Positions 24,203 to 32,552 of a stretch of DNA of 64,000 bases are shown piece by piece. The translations under genes and the position numbers were made by a program. Origin of the DNA: Verrucomicrobiota bacterium (GTDB taxonomy: Bacteria > Verrucomicrobiota > Verrucomicrobiia > Opitutales > Opitutaceae); contig JACRKC010000083.1 in the NCBI GenBank assembly GCA_016235555.1, positions 202,157-266,156 of the forward strand. The letters run 5' to 3'. The notes beneath the pieces are model-generated. The model was not told the origin of the DNA. It was given only the letters and a program-made list of their open reading frames with translations, and ran no database searches. How positions within the stretch are numbered: position 1 is the first letter of the stretch; each line of letters opens with the position of its first letter.

Positions 24203-26677
24203 CTACGGCAATTCGTAGATTTCCACGAGCGCCACCCCCGTGCCCCCGTCGGCCCCGCGCACGACCGCCGTGTAGCTGTTGCCGCCCGCGAGGGTCGCGG
24301 TCAGCGCCGCGTCTTTCCCACCCGCCGCCAGGCCGAAGGCGCCGACCGAGGCAAACGTCGGCGACAGGCCTGCGTCCCAAGTGTCGTTTTCGCCGATCAG
24401 CAGGCCGCTCGCGTTGCGGAGTTCCAATTTCGGATCGGCCAGCACCCCGGGCACGTTGAACGGCACCCCGCCGATCGTCGGCCCGACGGCCCGCATCAGC
24501 ACCCGCATCGTGCCCGAGCCGGCCACCGAAAAACCGACGATGAGCACATCGTCGCCCGTGCCCACTTGATTGCGGGCCGAGAGATTCGCCAGGCGCGGCC
24601 CTTCGGCGGTGCCCGTGTCGTAGGCCTCCACCAACACGACGCCCGGCCCGCTGCCGCCCGCGACGATGCTGTGGGCGCCGCCCAAGGATTGCAGCAAGGC
24701 GGCATCGCGGCTGTTCGGCACGAAGGCAAATGCCCCCACGCGGGAGAACACGGTCGCCAGGACCGGCGACCAGTCGTCGTTTTCCAGCAGTTTGTTCGAT
24801 TCGCGATAGAGTTCCAGCCGCGGGTCGGCCATCGCGGTCGTGAGGCCGAACTGCTGGAGCGTCGGGCCGACCGCCCGCACCAACATCTCCGTCGCCCCGC
24901 CGGCCACCACGAATCCCACCACGACATTCTCGCCGCGCGCCAGCGTGGTCCGCACCGACAGGTTCCCCAGGCGCGCCCGCGCGACCACGGTGAGTTCCGC
25001 CGCTGCGGTCGTGACCGAGCCGATCGCGTTGGTGACGACGCAGTCGTAGCGGCCGGCATCGGTCGTCTTCGCCGCGGCGAGGGTGAACTGCGCTGAGGTC
25101 GCCCCCGCCATCGCGACGCCCTCGCGCCGCCATTGGTAGGCCGGCGCCGGCGTCCCCGCGGCGATCACCGCAAGCGCCGCGGGCTGGCCCGAGACCACCG
25201 AGAGCGCCGCCGGCTGGGTCGTGATGACCGGTGCGAAATTCACCGTCAGTATCGCCGCACTGCTCGTCGCCGTGCCCGCGCTGTTGGTCACGACCACGTC
25301 GAAGCGCCCGGCATCCTGCGGCCGGACGGCGCTCACCGTCAGCGACGCATTGGTGGCTCCGGCGAGCGCGACGCCGTCCTTGCGCCACTGGTAGGTCGGC
25401 GGCTGGCCGAGCACCACCGCGGTGAAGGTCGTGTTCGCGCCCGCCGTGACGGTGACGTTCGCCGGGTGGGATGCGAAGCTGGGTTCGGGGGGCACGATTC
25501 GCGCCAGACCTTTGCGCGCGACGCCACCAAAATTCGCAAACGATCCACCGAACAAGATTTGCCCTCCTCCGGCATGCACCAGCGACAGCCCGGTGGTGAT
25601 GACACCGATGGATCCCTTGATCTCGAAATTGAAGGTTTCATCCACGCTGCCATCCTTGCGCAGTCGAACCATGCCGCTGCGCGACGATCCGGCGATACTG
25701 GTGAAACCTCCCATCACGAAAATTCCACTATCATCGAGATCAGGCCTCACCCCCGCCGGGCCGTTTGGCGCCGGGGCGAACGAAGCGTCGAGCGAACCGT
25801 CCGACCTGCACCGGAGCAGGTTGGAGTGGCTGAAGTCACCCGGCAGCGTAAACGCCCCGCCAAACACAATCATCCCATCGCGCTGAATGACCACCGAACC
25901 GATGCTCACCGATCCTTGGATGTCGGCAAACGGCGGCCGGAAGCTGGAATCCAATTCCCCCTTTTCCGAGACGCGGACCGCCCCATTCTGGGCGCGTTCA
26001 TTCACCTTGGTGAACGAACCCCCGAAGATCAGCATCCCGTCCGGTTGCCGCGCGATACAGGAGACCGCGCCAAGGGACTGCGGAACACTGGTCGCCACAT
26101 CCGCCTGGAACGTGGTGTCGAGTCTTCCATCGCTCAACAGCCGGGCGATGCCGCGTCTGGTTTGCCCCCCGACCGTGTCGAAACGACCGCCCATGAGCAG
26201 TCGTCCGTCGGACTGCAGCAGCAAGGCATACAACGACCCTTCCCCCATGCTGGCCTTGTAATCCACGTCCAGCGAGCCGTTGGGATTCAGCCGGGCCAGC
26301 CGATGCTGGATCGTGCCATTGATGACGGAAAAACTGCCGCCGATGATGATCTTCCCGTCGGCCTGCAACGCCATCACCTGCACCGGAGCGTTGAGCTGAG
26401 GCGCAAAGGTCGGATCGATGCTCCCGTTGGCGTTCAACCGCGCCAGGTAGGACTGGTTCTTGGCGCCGGCGATCTCGTAGAACATGCCGCAGACGAGAAT
26501 CTTTCCATCCGGTTGCACCGCCACCGCCCACACCCCGGCGTCCGTCCCGGGATCGAACGTCGTATCGACGACATAACCCTGCAACCGGCCGGAGGAGAGG
26601 GCCGAACCGAGCACCAGGCAGGTGAACGATTGCCAGCAGCGACGCGTGAGGAATCCAGACAAGGCACGAAGCGACAT
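24203..26677 (-). CDS. Secreted delta-60 repeat / Ig-like domain protein
   Basis: 824 residues from ATG 26677, which opens a signal-peptide-like N-terminus. Residues about 35-395 hold delta-60-type repeats (units such as LARLNANGSIDPTFAPQLNA). Two Ig-like domains follow at about 400-565 (YQWRKDGVALAGATNASLTV and YQWRREGVAMAGATSAQFTL). Two related C-terminal modules then start RLGNLSVRTTLARGEN and RLANLSARNQVGTGDD. Surface or extracellular adhesion-type protein; such proteins are frequent in Opitutaceae. The frame is open to 27352, but the extra N-terminus is low-complexity and Arg-rich. It is the first chromosomal gene next to the ICE. Confidence 0.85.
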   Translation of the reverse strand: MSLRALSGFLTRRCWQSFTCLVLGSALSSGRLQGYVVDTTFDPGTDAGVWAVAVQPDGKILVCGMFYEIAGAKNQSYLARLNANGSIDPTFAPQLNAPVQVMALQADGKIIIGGSFSVINGTIQHRLARLNPNGSLDVDYKASMGEGSLYALLLQSDGRLLMGGRFDTVGGQTRRGIARLLSDGRLDTTFQADVATSVPQSLGAVSCIARQPDGMLIFGGSFTKVNERAQNGAVRVSEKGELDSSFRPPFADIQGSVSIGSVVIQRDGMIVFGGAFTLPGDFSHSNLLRCRSDGSLDASFAPAPNGPAGVRPDLDDSGIFVMGGFTSIAGSSRSGMVRLRKDGSVDETFNFEIKGSIGVITTGLSLVHAGGGQILFGGSFANFGGVARKGLARIVPPEPSFASHPANVTVTAGANTTFTAVVLGQPPTYQWRKDGVALAGATNASLTVSAVRPQDAGRFDVVVTNSAGTATSSAAILTVNFAPVITTQPAALSVVSGQPAALAVIAAGTPAPAYQWRREGVAMAGATSAQFTLAAAKTTDAGRYDCVVTNAIGSVTTAAAELTVVARARLGNLSVRTTLARGENVVVGFVVAGGATEMLVRAVGPTLQQFGLTTAMADPRLELYRESNKLLENDDWSPVLATVFSRVGAFAFVPNSRDAALLQSLGGAHSIVAGGSGPGVVLVEAYDTGTAEGPRLANLSARNQVGTGDDVLIVGFSVAGSGTMRVLMRAVGPTIGGVPFNVPGVLADPKLELRNASGLLIGENDTWDAGLSPTFASVGAFGLAAGGKDAALTATLAGGNSYTAVVRGADGGTGVALVEIYELP

Positions 26678-26941
26678 GAGGGATGAACGGACTTCGCCGG
26701 AGGTTCCGGCAAACCCGGGAACGCCCACGCTGGATCGATGGCACCCCGTCTCAACGTCAAAGCCGGCCACCGGGAAATTTTCCCGATCGCTCGGACCATT
26801 CATGGCAGAAAGCAAACGAGACCCCGCCCACCGTGCCGTCGCCACGCCCGCCTGCACTGTCCCCGCTCTCCTGCACCACCACGGGCGCTCCCCTGACGAT
26901 CGCGCGGCGGACGGAGTAAAGATCCTCGGGGCAGCTGGCAG

Positions 26942-27211
26942 TTGGCCCGATCCCGCGAAGCCGTGGATCGACTCTACGGATTGGTCGATGCCGGAGCCCT
27001 GCGCATAGTCGATTTGCTGCCGGAACACATGCCACACTTGCACGCGCTGTCCGCGAAATATCCGCAGATGGATTTTTGCGACGCGGCTGTGGTCCGGCTG
27101 GCGGAGATGTTCCCGCACGCGACGGTCATTACGACGGACTCGGCGCACTTCACGGTCTACCGTCGCTTTCGCGACAAGCCGCTCGCCTTGATCCAGCCGC
27201 GCCGGCGCTGA
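26942..27211 (+). pseudogene. PIN-domain (VapC-like toxin) gene remnant
   Basis: The 89-codon frame begins only at a TTG. It encodes the C-terminal half of a PIN ribonuclease: AVDRLYGLVDAGALRIVDLL, MDFCDAAVVRLAEMFPHATV and ITTDSAHFTVYRRFRDKPL. The N-terminal half with the first acidic residue is not found in frame, and no antitoxin gene lies upstream. The region 26678-26941 shows no other gene. I read it as a decayed toxin gene. Confidence 0.6.
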
Positions 27212-27215
27212 TCGT

Positions 27216-28301
27216 TCACCGCGCCGCCACGAACGGCTCGATCGGGCGGCAATTCTTCCGCACGCACGCCGCGTCGCGCTGCGCCGGCTCCGCGAACAGA
27301 TACACCGCGTAGCCGCCGAAGCCGCCGCCGCAGTATTTCCACGCGAGCGCACCGGGCACGTCCGCGGGCAGCGGCGGGTTGCCTTCGCCCAGCTGCATCT
27401 GCCACGACACGCGCACGGCCTCGGCGAGTTTCTTCAAGTCCCCCTGCCACACGGCGTCGCGCGCGATCGCGCCGGCACGCTCGATGAGATCGAAGTCGCG
27501 CGGGCGATTCGCGAGGTCGGGCGTGTCGTGCTCGTGGCCGGTCCAGAAGAGCGCCATCCGGCCGCGGAGAAATTCGCCGCCGGTTTTGATTTCAAGTTCG
27601 GGGCGCTTGCCGCTGCGCCACACACAGAGGCCCGTCTCCGCGATGATCGCCGGGTCCTGCCAGCCGACGCCGAGGTCGAGCTCGCTCGCGATGCCATCCT
27701 TGCCGTTGAGCAGCGCCCACGCGCCGCTGCCGCCGAGGCCCGCGTTGCGTTCGTAGGGCCACTCGCGCAGCGAGACCGTGGGCGAGATCGCGCAGTTGAC
27801 CACGTAGGCGCCCGCGCGCGCGAAGCGCGGCACGTCGAGCCAGCCGCCCGCGAAGTCCACCCGCAGCGGCGCCACCTCGGGCGCGCGGATGAACTTCACG
27901 ATCTGCGTCGTCGAGACGGGCGAGAATTGCGGCGGCGTCTTCGGCAGCACCACGTAGCGCGCGCCGACCTCCGCGCAGAGGTCGCGTTTGAGTTGCGCGT
28001 ATTTGTCGTCCTCGGTGACGGCGAGGATGTTCGGCCTCAGCCGCAGGAAGTGATCGCGAAAATCGATCCCGGGCTCGAGCCCTGTGCCCACCACGACGTC
28101 GTCGACCATGTCCAAGGCCGCGATCACGCCGCGCTTGTGATCGTCGGGCAGCGAGCTGCGGCGCTGCTTGTGCAACCACAGCACGTCGGCCGACGCGAAG
28201 CACACCGTGAGGTGATCGCCGAGCGCGCGGGCCTCGCGGAAAAACTGGATGTGCCCCGCGTGGACGATGTCGTAGCAGCCGGAGACGAAGACGCGAATCA
28301 T
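27216..28301 (-). CDS. Cytidylyltransferase fused to a short GHMP-kinase-like domain
   Basis: 361 residues from ATG 28301. The N-terminal half (about 1-135) is a nucleotidyltransferase of the RfaE/TagD type with the HxGH motif in CYDIVHAGHIQFF and a late SPVSTTQIVK segment. The second half resembles sugar GHMP kinases: LRVDFAGGWLDVPRF, ERNAGLGGSGAWALL and KYCGGGFGGYAVYL. The kinase part (about 220 residues) is shorter than a normal GHMP kinase. A role in making nucleotide-activated sugars is likely; substrate unknown. The in-frame extension to 28466 was rejected because MIRVFVSGCYD is the normal N-terminus. Confidence 0.85.
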   Translation of the reverse strand: MIRVFVSGCYDIVHAGHIQFFREARALGDHLTVCFASADVLWLHKQRRSSLPDDHKRGVIAALDMVDDVVVGTGLEPGIDFRDHFLRLRPNILAVTEDDKYAQLKRDLCAEVGARYVVLPKTPPQFSPVSTTQIVKFIRAPEVAPLRVDFAGGWLDVPRFARAGAYVVNCAISPTVSLREWPYERNAGLGGSGAWALLNGKDGIASELDLGVGWQDPAIIAETGLCVWRSGKRPELEIKTGGEFLRGRMALFWTGHEHDTPDLANRPRDFDLIERAGAIARDAVWQGDLKKLAEAVRVSWQMQLGEGNPPLPADVPGALAWKYCGGGFGGYAVYLFAEPAQRDAACVRKNCRPIEPFVAAR

Positions 28302-28518
28302 GAGAGAGCGGCCAAGCTCGCCGCCACGTCCGCCGCGCGTCAACCCGCGATTACGCTTTCCCATTTTCGGGAAGCGCGGATTCCGCAAACGGAAAGTCGT
28401 CCCTCCCGGCCGCCGACCCGCATAATTTCTAAGCGTTGGGCCGCCGCGGGTTAGGTGCGGTGCCATCCGGCGGCACAGCCGTTGCTAAACACCGGTCGCG
28501 CTCCACACCCAACCCGCC

Positions 28519-28752
28519 ATGAAAACTCCGCTGCTCGTCCTGCTCTTGCTCGCGCCACTCTCACCCGTGGCGCTCGGTGGCGACAAATCCGCTTGCCCGG
28601 CCGCCGCCTCCCTCACCGCCAAAGCCACCGAGCCGCGCCTCGCCGCGAAGCCCGCGGACAAACCCGCGCCGCACGCGCCCGCCATCGCCGCGCCCGCCGA
28701 AAAACCGCGCCGCACGCCCGCCTCGCGCCCGCCCGCCCACCTGTTCATGTAG
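28519..28752 (+). CDS. Small secreted Ala/Pro-rich protein
   Basis: 77 residues. N-terminal signal peptide (MKTPLLVLLLLAPLSPVALGG), then an Ala/Pro/Lys-rich low-complexity tail. It lies 20 bases before an ABC ATPase gene and could be co-transcribed. No recognisable domain. Because GC-rich DNA easily yields such frames, existence rests on the signal peptide and spacing. Confidence 0.5.
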   Translation: MKTPLLVLLLLAPLSPVALGGDKSACPAAASLTAKATEPRLAAKPADKPAPHAPAIAAPAEKPRRTPASRPPAHLFM

Positions 28753-28772
28753 GCGGCCGCACTCCTACCCGC

Positions 28773-29438
28773 ATGATCACGCTCCGCCACATCGACCGCA
28801 TCTATCCGCTCAAGGGCGGCCCGTTCTACGCCCTGCGCAACATCAACCTCGCGGTCCAGGCCGGCGATTTTCTTTCGATCATGGGGCCGTCCGGCTCCGG
28901 CAAATCCACGCTCCTCCACCTCCTCGGGCTGCACGACGCGGCGTGGACCGGCGAGTTCGAGCTGTGCGGCGAACCCGTGCATCAGCTCGACAAGAAAAAG
29001 CGCTTCGCGCTCCAGAAGCGCACCATCGGCTTCGTGTTTCAGAGCTACCACCTGCTCGACGACCTCACCGTCTACGAAAACCTCGAGATTCCGCTCAGCT
29101 ATCGCGACACGCCGAAGAAGGACCGCGAGAGCATCGTGTGCGACGCGCTCGACCGCTTTCACATCGTCGGCAAGAAGGATCTCTACCCGAGCCAGCTCTC
29201 CGGCGGCCAGCAGCAGCTCGTCGGCATCGCCCGCGCGCTCGTCGCCAAGCCCGCTCTCATCCTCGCCGACGAACCCACGGGCAATCTTCACTCCGACCAG
29301 GGCCGCGAAATCATGGAGCTGTTCAAGAAACTCAACCGCGAGGACGGCGTGACCATCGTGCAGGTCACCCACTCCAACGAAAACGCCGCCTACGGCACCC
29401 GCATCGTGCGCCTCGCCGACGGGATGGTGGTGAAGTGA
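28773..29438 (+). CDS. ABC transporter ATP-binding protein, MacB/LolD type
   Basis: 221 residues. Walker [11 protein letters not shown]-loop FVFQSYHLL, signature [13 protein letters not shown], Walker [11 protein letters not shown], and the switch-His region VTHSNENA. Length and motifs match the MacB/LolD/FtsE family that drives export or lipoprotein release. No permease or membrane-fusion gene is adjacent; the next gene, about 190 bases on, is a TolC-like channel, suggesting a partial tripartite exporter with components elsewhere. Confidence 0.9.
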   Translation: MITLRHIDRIYPLKGGPFYALRNINLAVQAGDFLSIMGPSGSGKSTLLHLLGLHDAAWTGEFELCGEPVHQLDKKKRFALQKRTIGFVFQSYHLLDDLTVYENLEIPLSYRDTPKKDRESIVCDALDRFHIVGKKDLYPSQLSGGQQQLVGIARALVAKPALILADEPTGNLHSDQGREIMELFKKLNREDGVTIVQVTHSNENAAYGTRIVRLADGMVVK

Positions 29439-29466
29439 ACGAACCGTGCCGAGTAAACCAAGCTCC

Positions 29467-29634
29467 GGGGCATTTGACCAAGCCCACCATGCAACCTCCG
29501 ACCACTCATCGTAGCGGCGAGCGCCAGCGAGCCGACGCTCTTCGACTCGCTGACGCTCTTCGACTCGCTGACGCTCGTCGCTACCCAACCAAGGCGAAGC
29601 CAGCTTTGCGGTATCGGACCCAACGAGAATGAAG
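29467..29634 (+). repeat. Repeat family C, copy 1 (contains the TolC start codon)
   Basis: About 165 bp, matching the inverted copy at 60181-60333 over most of its length. The core is gtagcggcgagcgccagcga (29511 on) with a complementary right arm ending gtcgctacc. It carries an 18-bp tandem duplication (29534-29551 and 29552-29569) absent from copy 2. Its right end, ggacccaacgagaATG, includes the annotated start codon of the next gene. Confidence 0.75.
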
Positions 29635-31224
29635 AAGCCCACGAAAAAAACGCCGCCGCCCGCCGCTGATAACTCGGCATTTGGTTCACCCGCCTCTGGC
29701 GGGCGAGTTCGGCATTCTCCATTCCGCCACTGCCCGCGCCGCCGCACCGCGCGCCGCATCGGCCTCTTCGTCGGCGCCTTTGCCCTCGCCTTCGCCGGCC
29801 GCGCCGCCGCTGAAACGCCCGCGGTGAGCTTGTCGAATCCGGTCTCGCTCGACGCCGCCATCCGCCTCGCGCTCCAGCGCAACCAGGATCTCAAGGTCAG
29901 CTCGTTTGCCCCGGACATCGCGCGCGCCAACGTCCTCGCCGAATCCGGCCGCTTCGACCCCGCGCTCACGTTCCGCCGCACCTACGCCGAATCCGAATCG
30001 GCAGTCACGCGCAGCCCGCTCGTCACCTCGCTGATCAAGGAGGACGACTATTCCCTCTCGCTCGGCGGCCTCGCCCCGTGGGGCCTCACTTACAGCCTCA
30101 CCGCCACCGCCAACAACCAGCGCGGCACCGCCAATCGCTTCACCGACAACTTCGTCACCTTCGGCGGCGTCTCGGTCACGCAGCCGCTGCTGCGCGGCTT
30201 CGGCCTCGGCGCCAACCTCGCCAGCCTCCGCATCGCCAAGGCCGATCGCTCCATCTCCGACTGGCAGCACAAGGCGACCGTCATCAACGTCGTCACCAAC
30301 GTCGTCGTCGTCTACAACAACCTCGTCCAGGCCCGCGAAAACGTCCGCATCGCCCGGCTCTCGCGCGACCTCACCGCGCAGCTCGTCGATCAAAACGAAA
30401 AGCGCAACCGCATCGGCCAGATCTCCGACGCCGACGTCCTGCAAGCCCGCGCCCGCCTCGCCTCGCGCGAGGAGACCGTGCTCTTCGCCCTCCGCGCCGC
30501 CGAGGACACGCAGAACCAGCTCCGCCAGCTCATCGGCGACATCGCGTTCGCCAACCCCGGCGCCGCCCTCGACCTCACTGAATTGCCCGCGCCTGCCGCC
30601 GTCACCGTCAACCTCGCCGACGATCTCAAGCGCGCCTACGACCAGCGGCCCGACTACCAGGCCGCGCGCCTCGGCGTGACCAAGCACCGCGCGAGCAGCG
30701 CGTTCGCCCAAAATCAACTGCTGCCCCGCGTCGATCTCACCGGCAGCTACGGCTACAGCGGCCTGGATCGCGATTTCGCGACCGCGCGCCGCCAGGTGGT
30801 CGACTCCAACGTCCGCGCCTACTCCACCGGCCTCGTCGTCTCCGTGCCGCTCACGTTCGCCGAGGGCCGCGGCCGCGCCCGTGCCGCCAAGCTCGGCCTG
30901 CGCCAGTCCGAGGCCGACCTCGTGCGCCTCGAGCAGGACATCGCCGTCGATGTGACCGCCGCCGCCGGTCAGGTGGAGACAACGCGCCAGCGTGTCGCCG
31001 TCGCCAGGACCGCCCTCGACCTCGCCGAGCAGTCGCTCGCCGCCGAGCAAAAGAAATTCACCGCGGGCACGAGCAGCACCTTCCTCGTCCTCCAGTCGCA
31101 GGACCAGCTCACCCAGGTGCAGAGCAGCCACGCCCGCGCCCTCGCCGACCAGCGTCGCGCCCTCGCCAACTACGACCGCGAACTCGGCCGCACCCTCGCC
31201 ACCTGGCAGATCACGCTGCCGTAG
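29629..31224 (+). CDS. TolC-family outer-membrane channel protein
   Basis: 531 residues. Mature region has two outer-membrane-efflux (OEP) repeats: helices such as LDAAIRLALQRNQDLKVSSF near residue 75 and a second set after residue 315 (ADDLKRAYDQRPDYQAARLG). The signal peptide core (IGLFVGAFALAFAGRAAAE) is preceded by about 43 unusual residues that include NSAFGSPASGGRVRHS, encoded by a palindromic stretch. The ATG itself is in a repeat, so the true start may differ, though no better ATG exists. Partner of the upstream ABC ATPase is likely. Confidence 0.85.
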   Translation: MKKPTKKTPPPAADNSAFGSPASGGRVRHSPFRHCPRRRTARRIGLFVGAFALAFAGRAAAETPAVSLSNPVSLDAAIRLALQRNQDLKVSSFAPDIARANVLAESGRFDPALTFRRTYAESESAVTRSPLVTSLIKEDDYSLSLGGLAPWGLTYSLTATANNQRGTANRFTDNFVTFGGVSVTQPLLRGFGLGANLASLRIAKADRSISDWQHKATVINVVTNVVVVYNNLVQARENVRIARLSRDLTAQLVDQNEKRNRIGQISDADVLQARARLASREETVLFALRAAEDTQNQLRQLIGDIAFANPGAALDLTELPAPAAVTVNLADDLKRAYDQRPDYQAARLGVTKHRASSAFAQNQLLPRVDLTGSYGYSGLDRDFATARRQVVDSNVRAYSTGLVVSVPLTFAEGRGRARAAKLGLRQSEADLVRLEQDIAVDVTAAAGQVETTRQRVAVARTALDLAEQSLAAEQKKFTAGTSSTFLVLQSQDQLTQVQSSHARALADQRRALANYDRELGRTLATWQITLP

Positions 31225-31228
31225 CTCG

Positions 31229-31325
31229 CGGCGGTGGGCGGGCACGTCCCCGTGCCCGCATTCGTCCCATCGGTCCCATTCGTCCTCTTTATCCCCTGCG
31301 GGCGCCGGGACGCGCCCGCCCACCG
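31229..31325. repeat. Inverted-repeat element, family I
   Basis: Left arm gcggtgggcgggcacgtccc and right arm gggacgcgcccgcccaccgc are near-perfect inverted repeats around an AT-richer centre. It begins about 5 bases after the TolC stop codon. Confidence 0.7.
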
Positions 31326-31327
31326 CT

Positions 31328-31468
31328 GGGTTTAACTCAAACTGATGTCAGTTCTCGAACGCCTCGGTTGTAGCGGCGGTCTATGACCGCCGAACGAATC
31401 CCCTTGGCGCAACGACGGCGGTCATAGACCGCCGCTACAAATCACTCACCTCAGTTTGCGTCACACCC
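31328..31468 (+). repeat. Repeat family A, copy 1 (141-bp MITE-like element)
   Basis: Imperfect 18-bp terminal inverted repeats, gggtttaactcaaactga and tcagtttgcgtcacaccc, flank an inner palindrome (tagcggcggtctatgaccgc ... gcggtcatagaccgccgcta). Copy 2 at 40628-40768 has exactly the same length and opposite orientation. Confidence 0.85.
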
Positions 31469-31533
31469 CCACCCCTCGCCCGCGGTCTTTGTATTTGCCA
31501 TTCCCCCGCCCGGCGCGGCACGAATGACGCCGC

Positions 31534-32445
31534 TTGACCCCACTCTTCGACATTCAAGTCAACGGCTTCGGTGGCGTCGATTTCCAAGGCGCCCCCACCC
31601 GCGCCGAAGTCCGCCACGCCTGCGAGAAACTTCACGCGCACGGCATGAAGCGCATCCTGGCGACCTTCATCACCGACACCCCCGACGCCCTGCTGCGCAA
31701 ATTCGCCGCCTTCGAGGCCCACCGCGAGGCCGACCCGCTCATCGCCTCCACCATCGTCGGCTACCACCTCGAAGGCCCCTACATGAGCAGCGAGCCCGGC
31801 TATCGCGGCGCGCATTCCGGCGAGTTGATGAAGGATCCCGACTCCCGCGAATTCGCCCGCTGGCAGGATGCCGCCGGCGGCGCCATCCGCCTCGTCACCC
31901 TCGCACCCGAGCGCGCCGGGGCGATCGACTTCATCGCCGAGATCACCCAGCGCTCCGTGCGCGTCTCGCTCGGCCACACCAACGCCGACGAACGCACCAT
32001 CGACGAGGCCATCCGCGCCGGCGCCACGCTGTGCACCCACCTCGGCAACGGCTGCCCCGCGGAATTGCCCCGCCACGACAACATCATCCAGCGCCTGCTC
32101 GTGCGCGACGAGTTGATCGCCTGCTTCATCCCCGACGGCATCCACCTGCCATGGTTCGTGCTGCGCAATCTCATCCGCGCGAAACCCGCCGGCAAAGTCC
32201 TCCTCACCACCGATGCGATGGCCGCCGCCGGCGCGCCCACCGGCCGCTACCGCCTCGGCCCCCACGAAGTCGAGGTCGGCCCCGATCGCGTCGTGCGTCT
32301 GCCTGGCGCCAAGAACCTCGCCGGCAGCGCGCTCGCCCTCGACACCGGCGTCGCCAATGTCGCGAAATGGCTCGGCCTCCCGCCGGCCGCCGCCGCCGAA
32401 CTCGCCTCCACCATCCCCGCCCGCGCCGTCGGGTTCTCGGCATGA
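31534..32445 (+). CDS. nagA: N-acetylglucosamine-6-phosphate deacetylase-like amidohydrolase (short form)
   Basis: 303 residues against about 380 for NagA. Present: LFDIQVNGFGGVDF, the metal-ligand Glu in YHLEGPYMS, VSLGHTNADE, CTHLGNGC and the catalytic Asp in LTTDAMAAAG. Missing are the N-terminal ~50 residues and the C-terminal ~40 that build the second (beta-sandwich) domain. The only in-frame start is TTG 31534; TGA lies just upstream in the same frame, and a nearby ATG (31524) is in another frame. Lies two genes before nagB, so an amino-sugar pathway is likely. Confidence 0.8.
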   Translation: MTPLFDIQVNGFGGVDFQGAPTRAEVRHACEKLHAHGMKRILATFITDTPDALLRKFAAFEAHREADPLIASTIVGYHLEGPYMSSEPGYRGAHSGELMKDPDSREFARWQDAAGGAIRLVTLAPERAGAIDFIAEITQRSVRVSLGHTNADERTIDEAIRAGATLCTHLGNGCPAELPRHDNIIQRLLVRDELIACFIPDGIHLPWFVLRNLIRAKPAGKVLLTTDAMAAAGAPTGRYRLGPHEVEVGPDRVVRLPGAKNLAGSALALDTGVANVAKWLGLPPAAAAELASTIPARAVGFSA

Positions 32446-32470
32446 CTTCTTCCGCCCATTCGCCCGCCCC

Positions 32471-32525
32471 GTAGCCGCGAGCGTAAGCGAGTGGAGCACG
32501 TCCACTCGCTCACGCTCGCGGCCAC
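32471..32525. repeat. Repeat family B, short copy 1
   Basis: gtagccgcgagcgtaagcga and tcgctcacgctcgcggccac form a hairpin about 25 bp per arm. Core shared with the longer element at 37441-37571. Confidence 0.7.
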
Positions 32526-32552
32526 CAGTTCAACTTCGTCCGCATCCTCCCC

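Larger units (their letters stand above)
31225..31533. other. Intergenic region made largely of two inverted-repeat elements
   Basis: Holds element I at 31229-31325 and the 141-bp element A1 at 31328-31468, almost end to end. No coding sequence seen; the nagA-like start lies about 65 bases after A1. Confidence 0.7.

Noticed and set aside
31524..32474. Open frame from ATG 31524 overlapping the nagA-like gene
   Set aside because: The product is almost all Arg/Pro/His, and the alternative frame gives a full set of NagA motifs.
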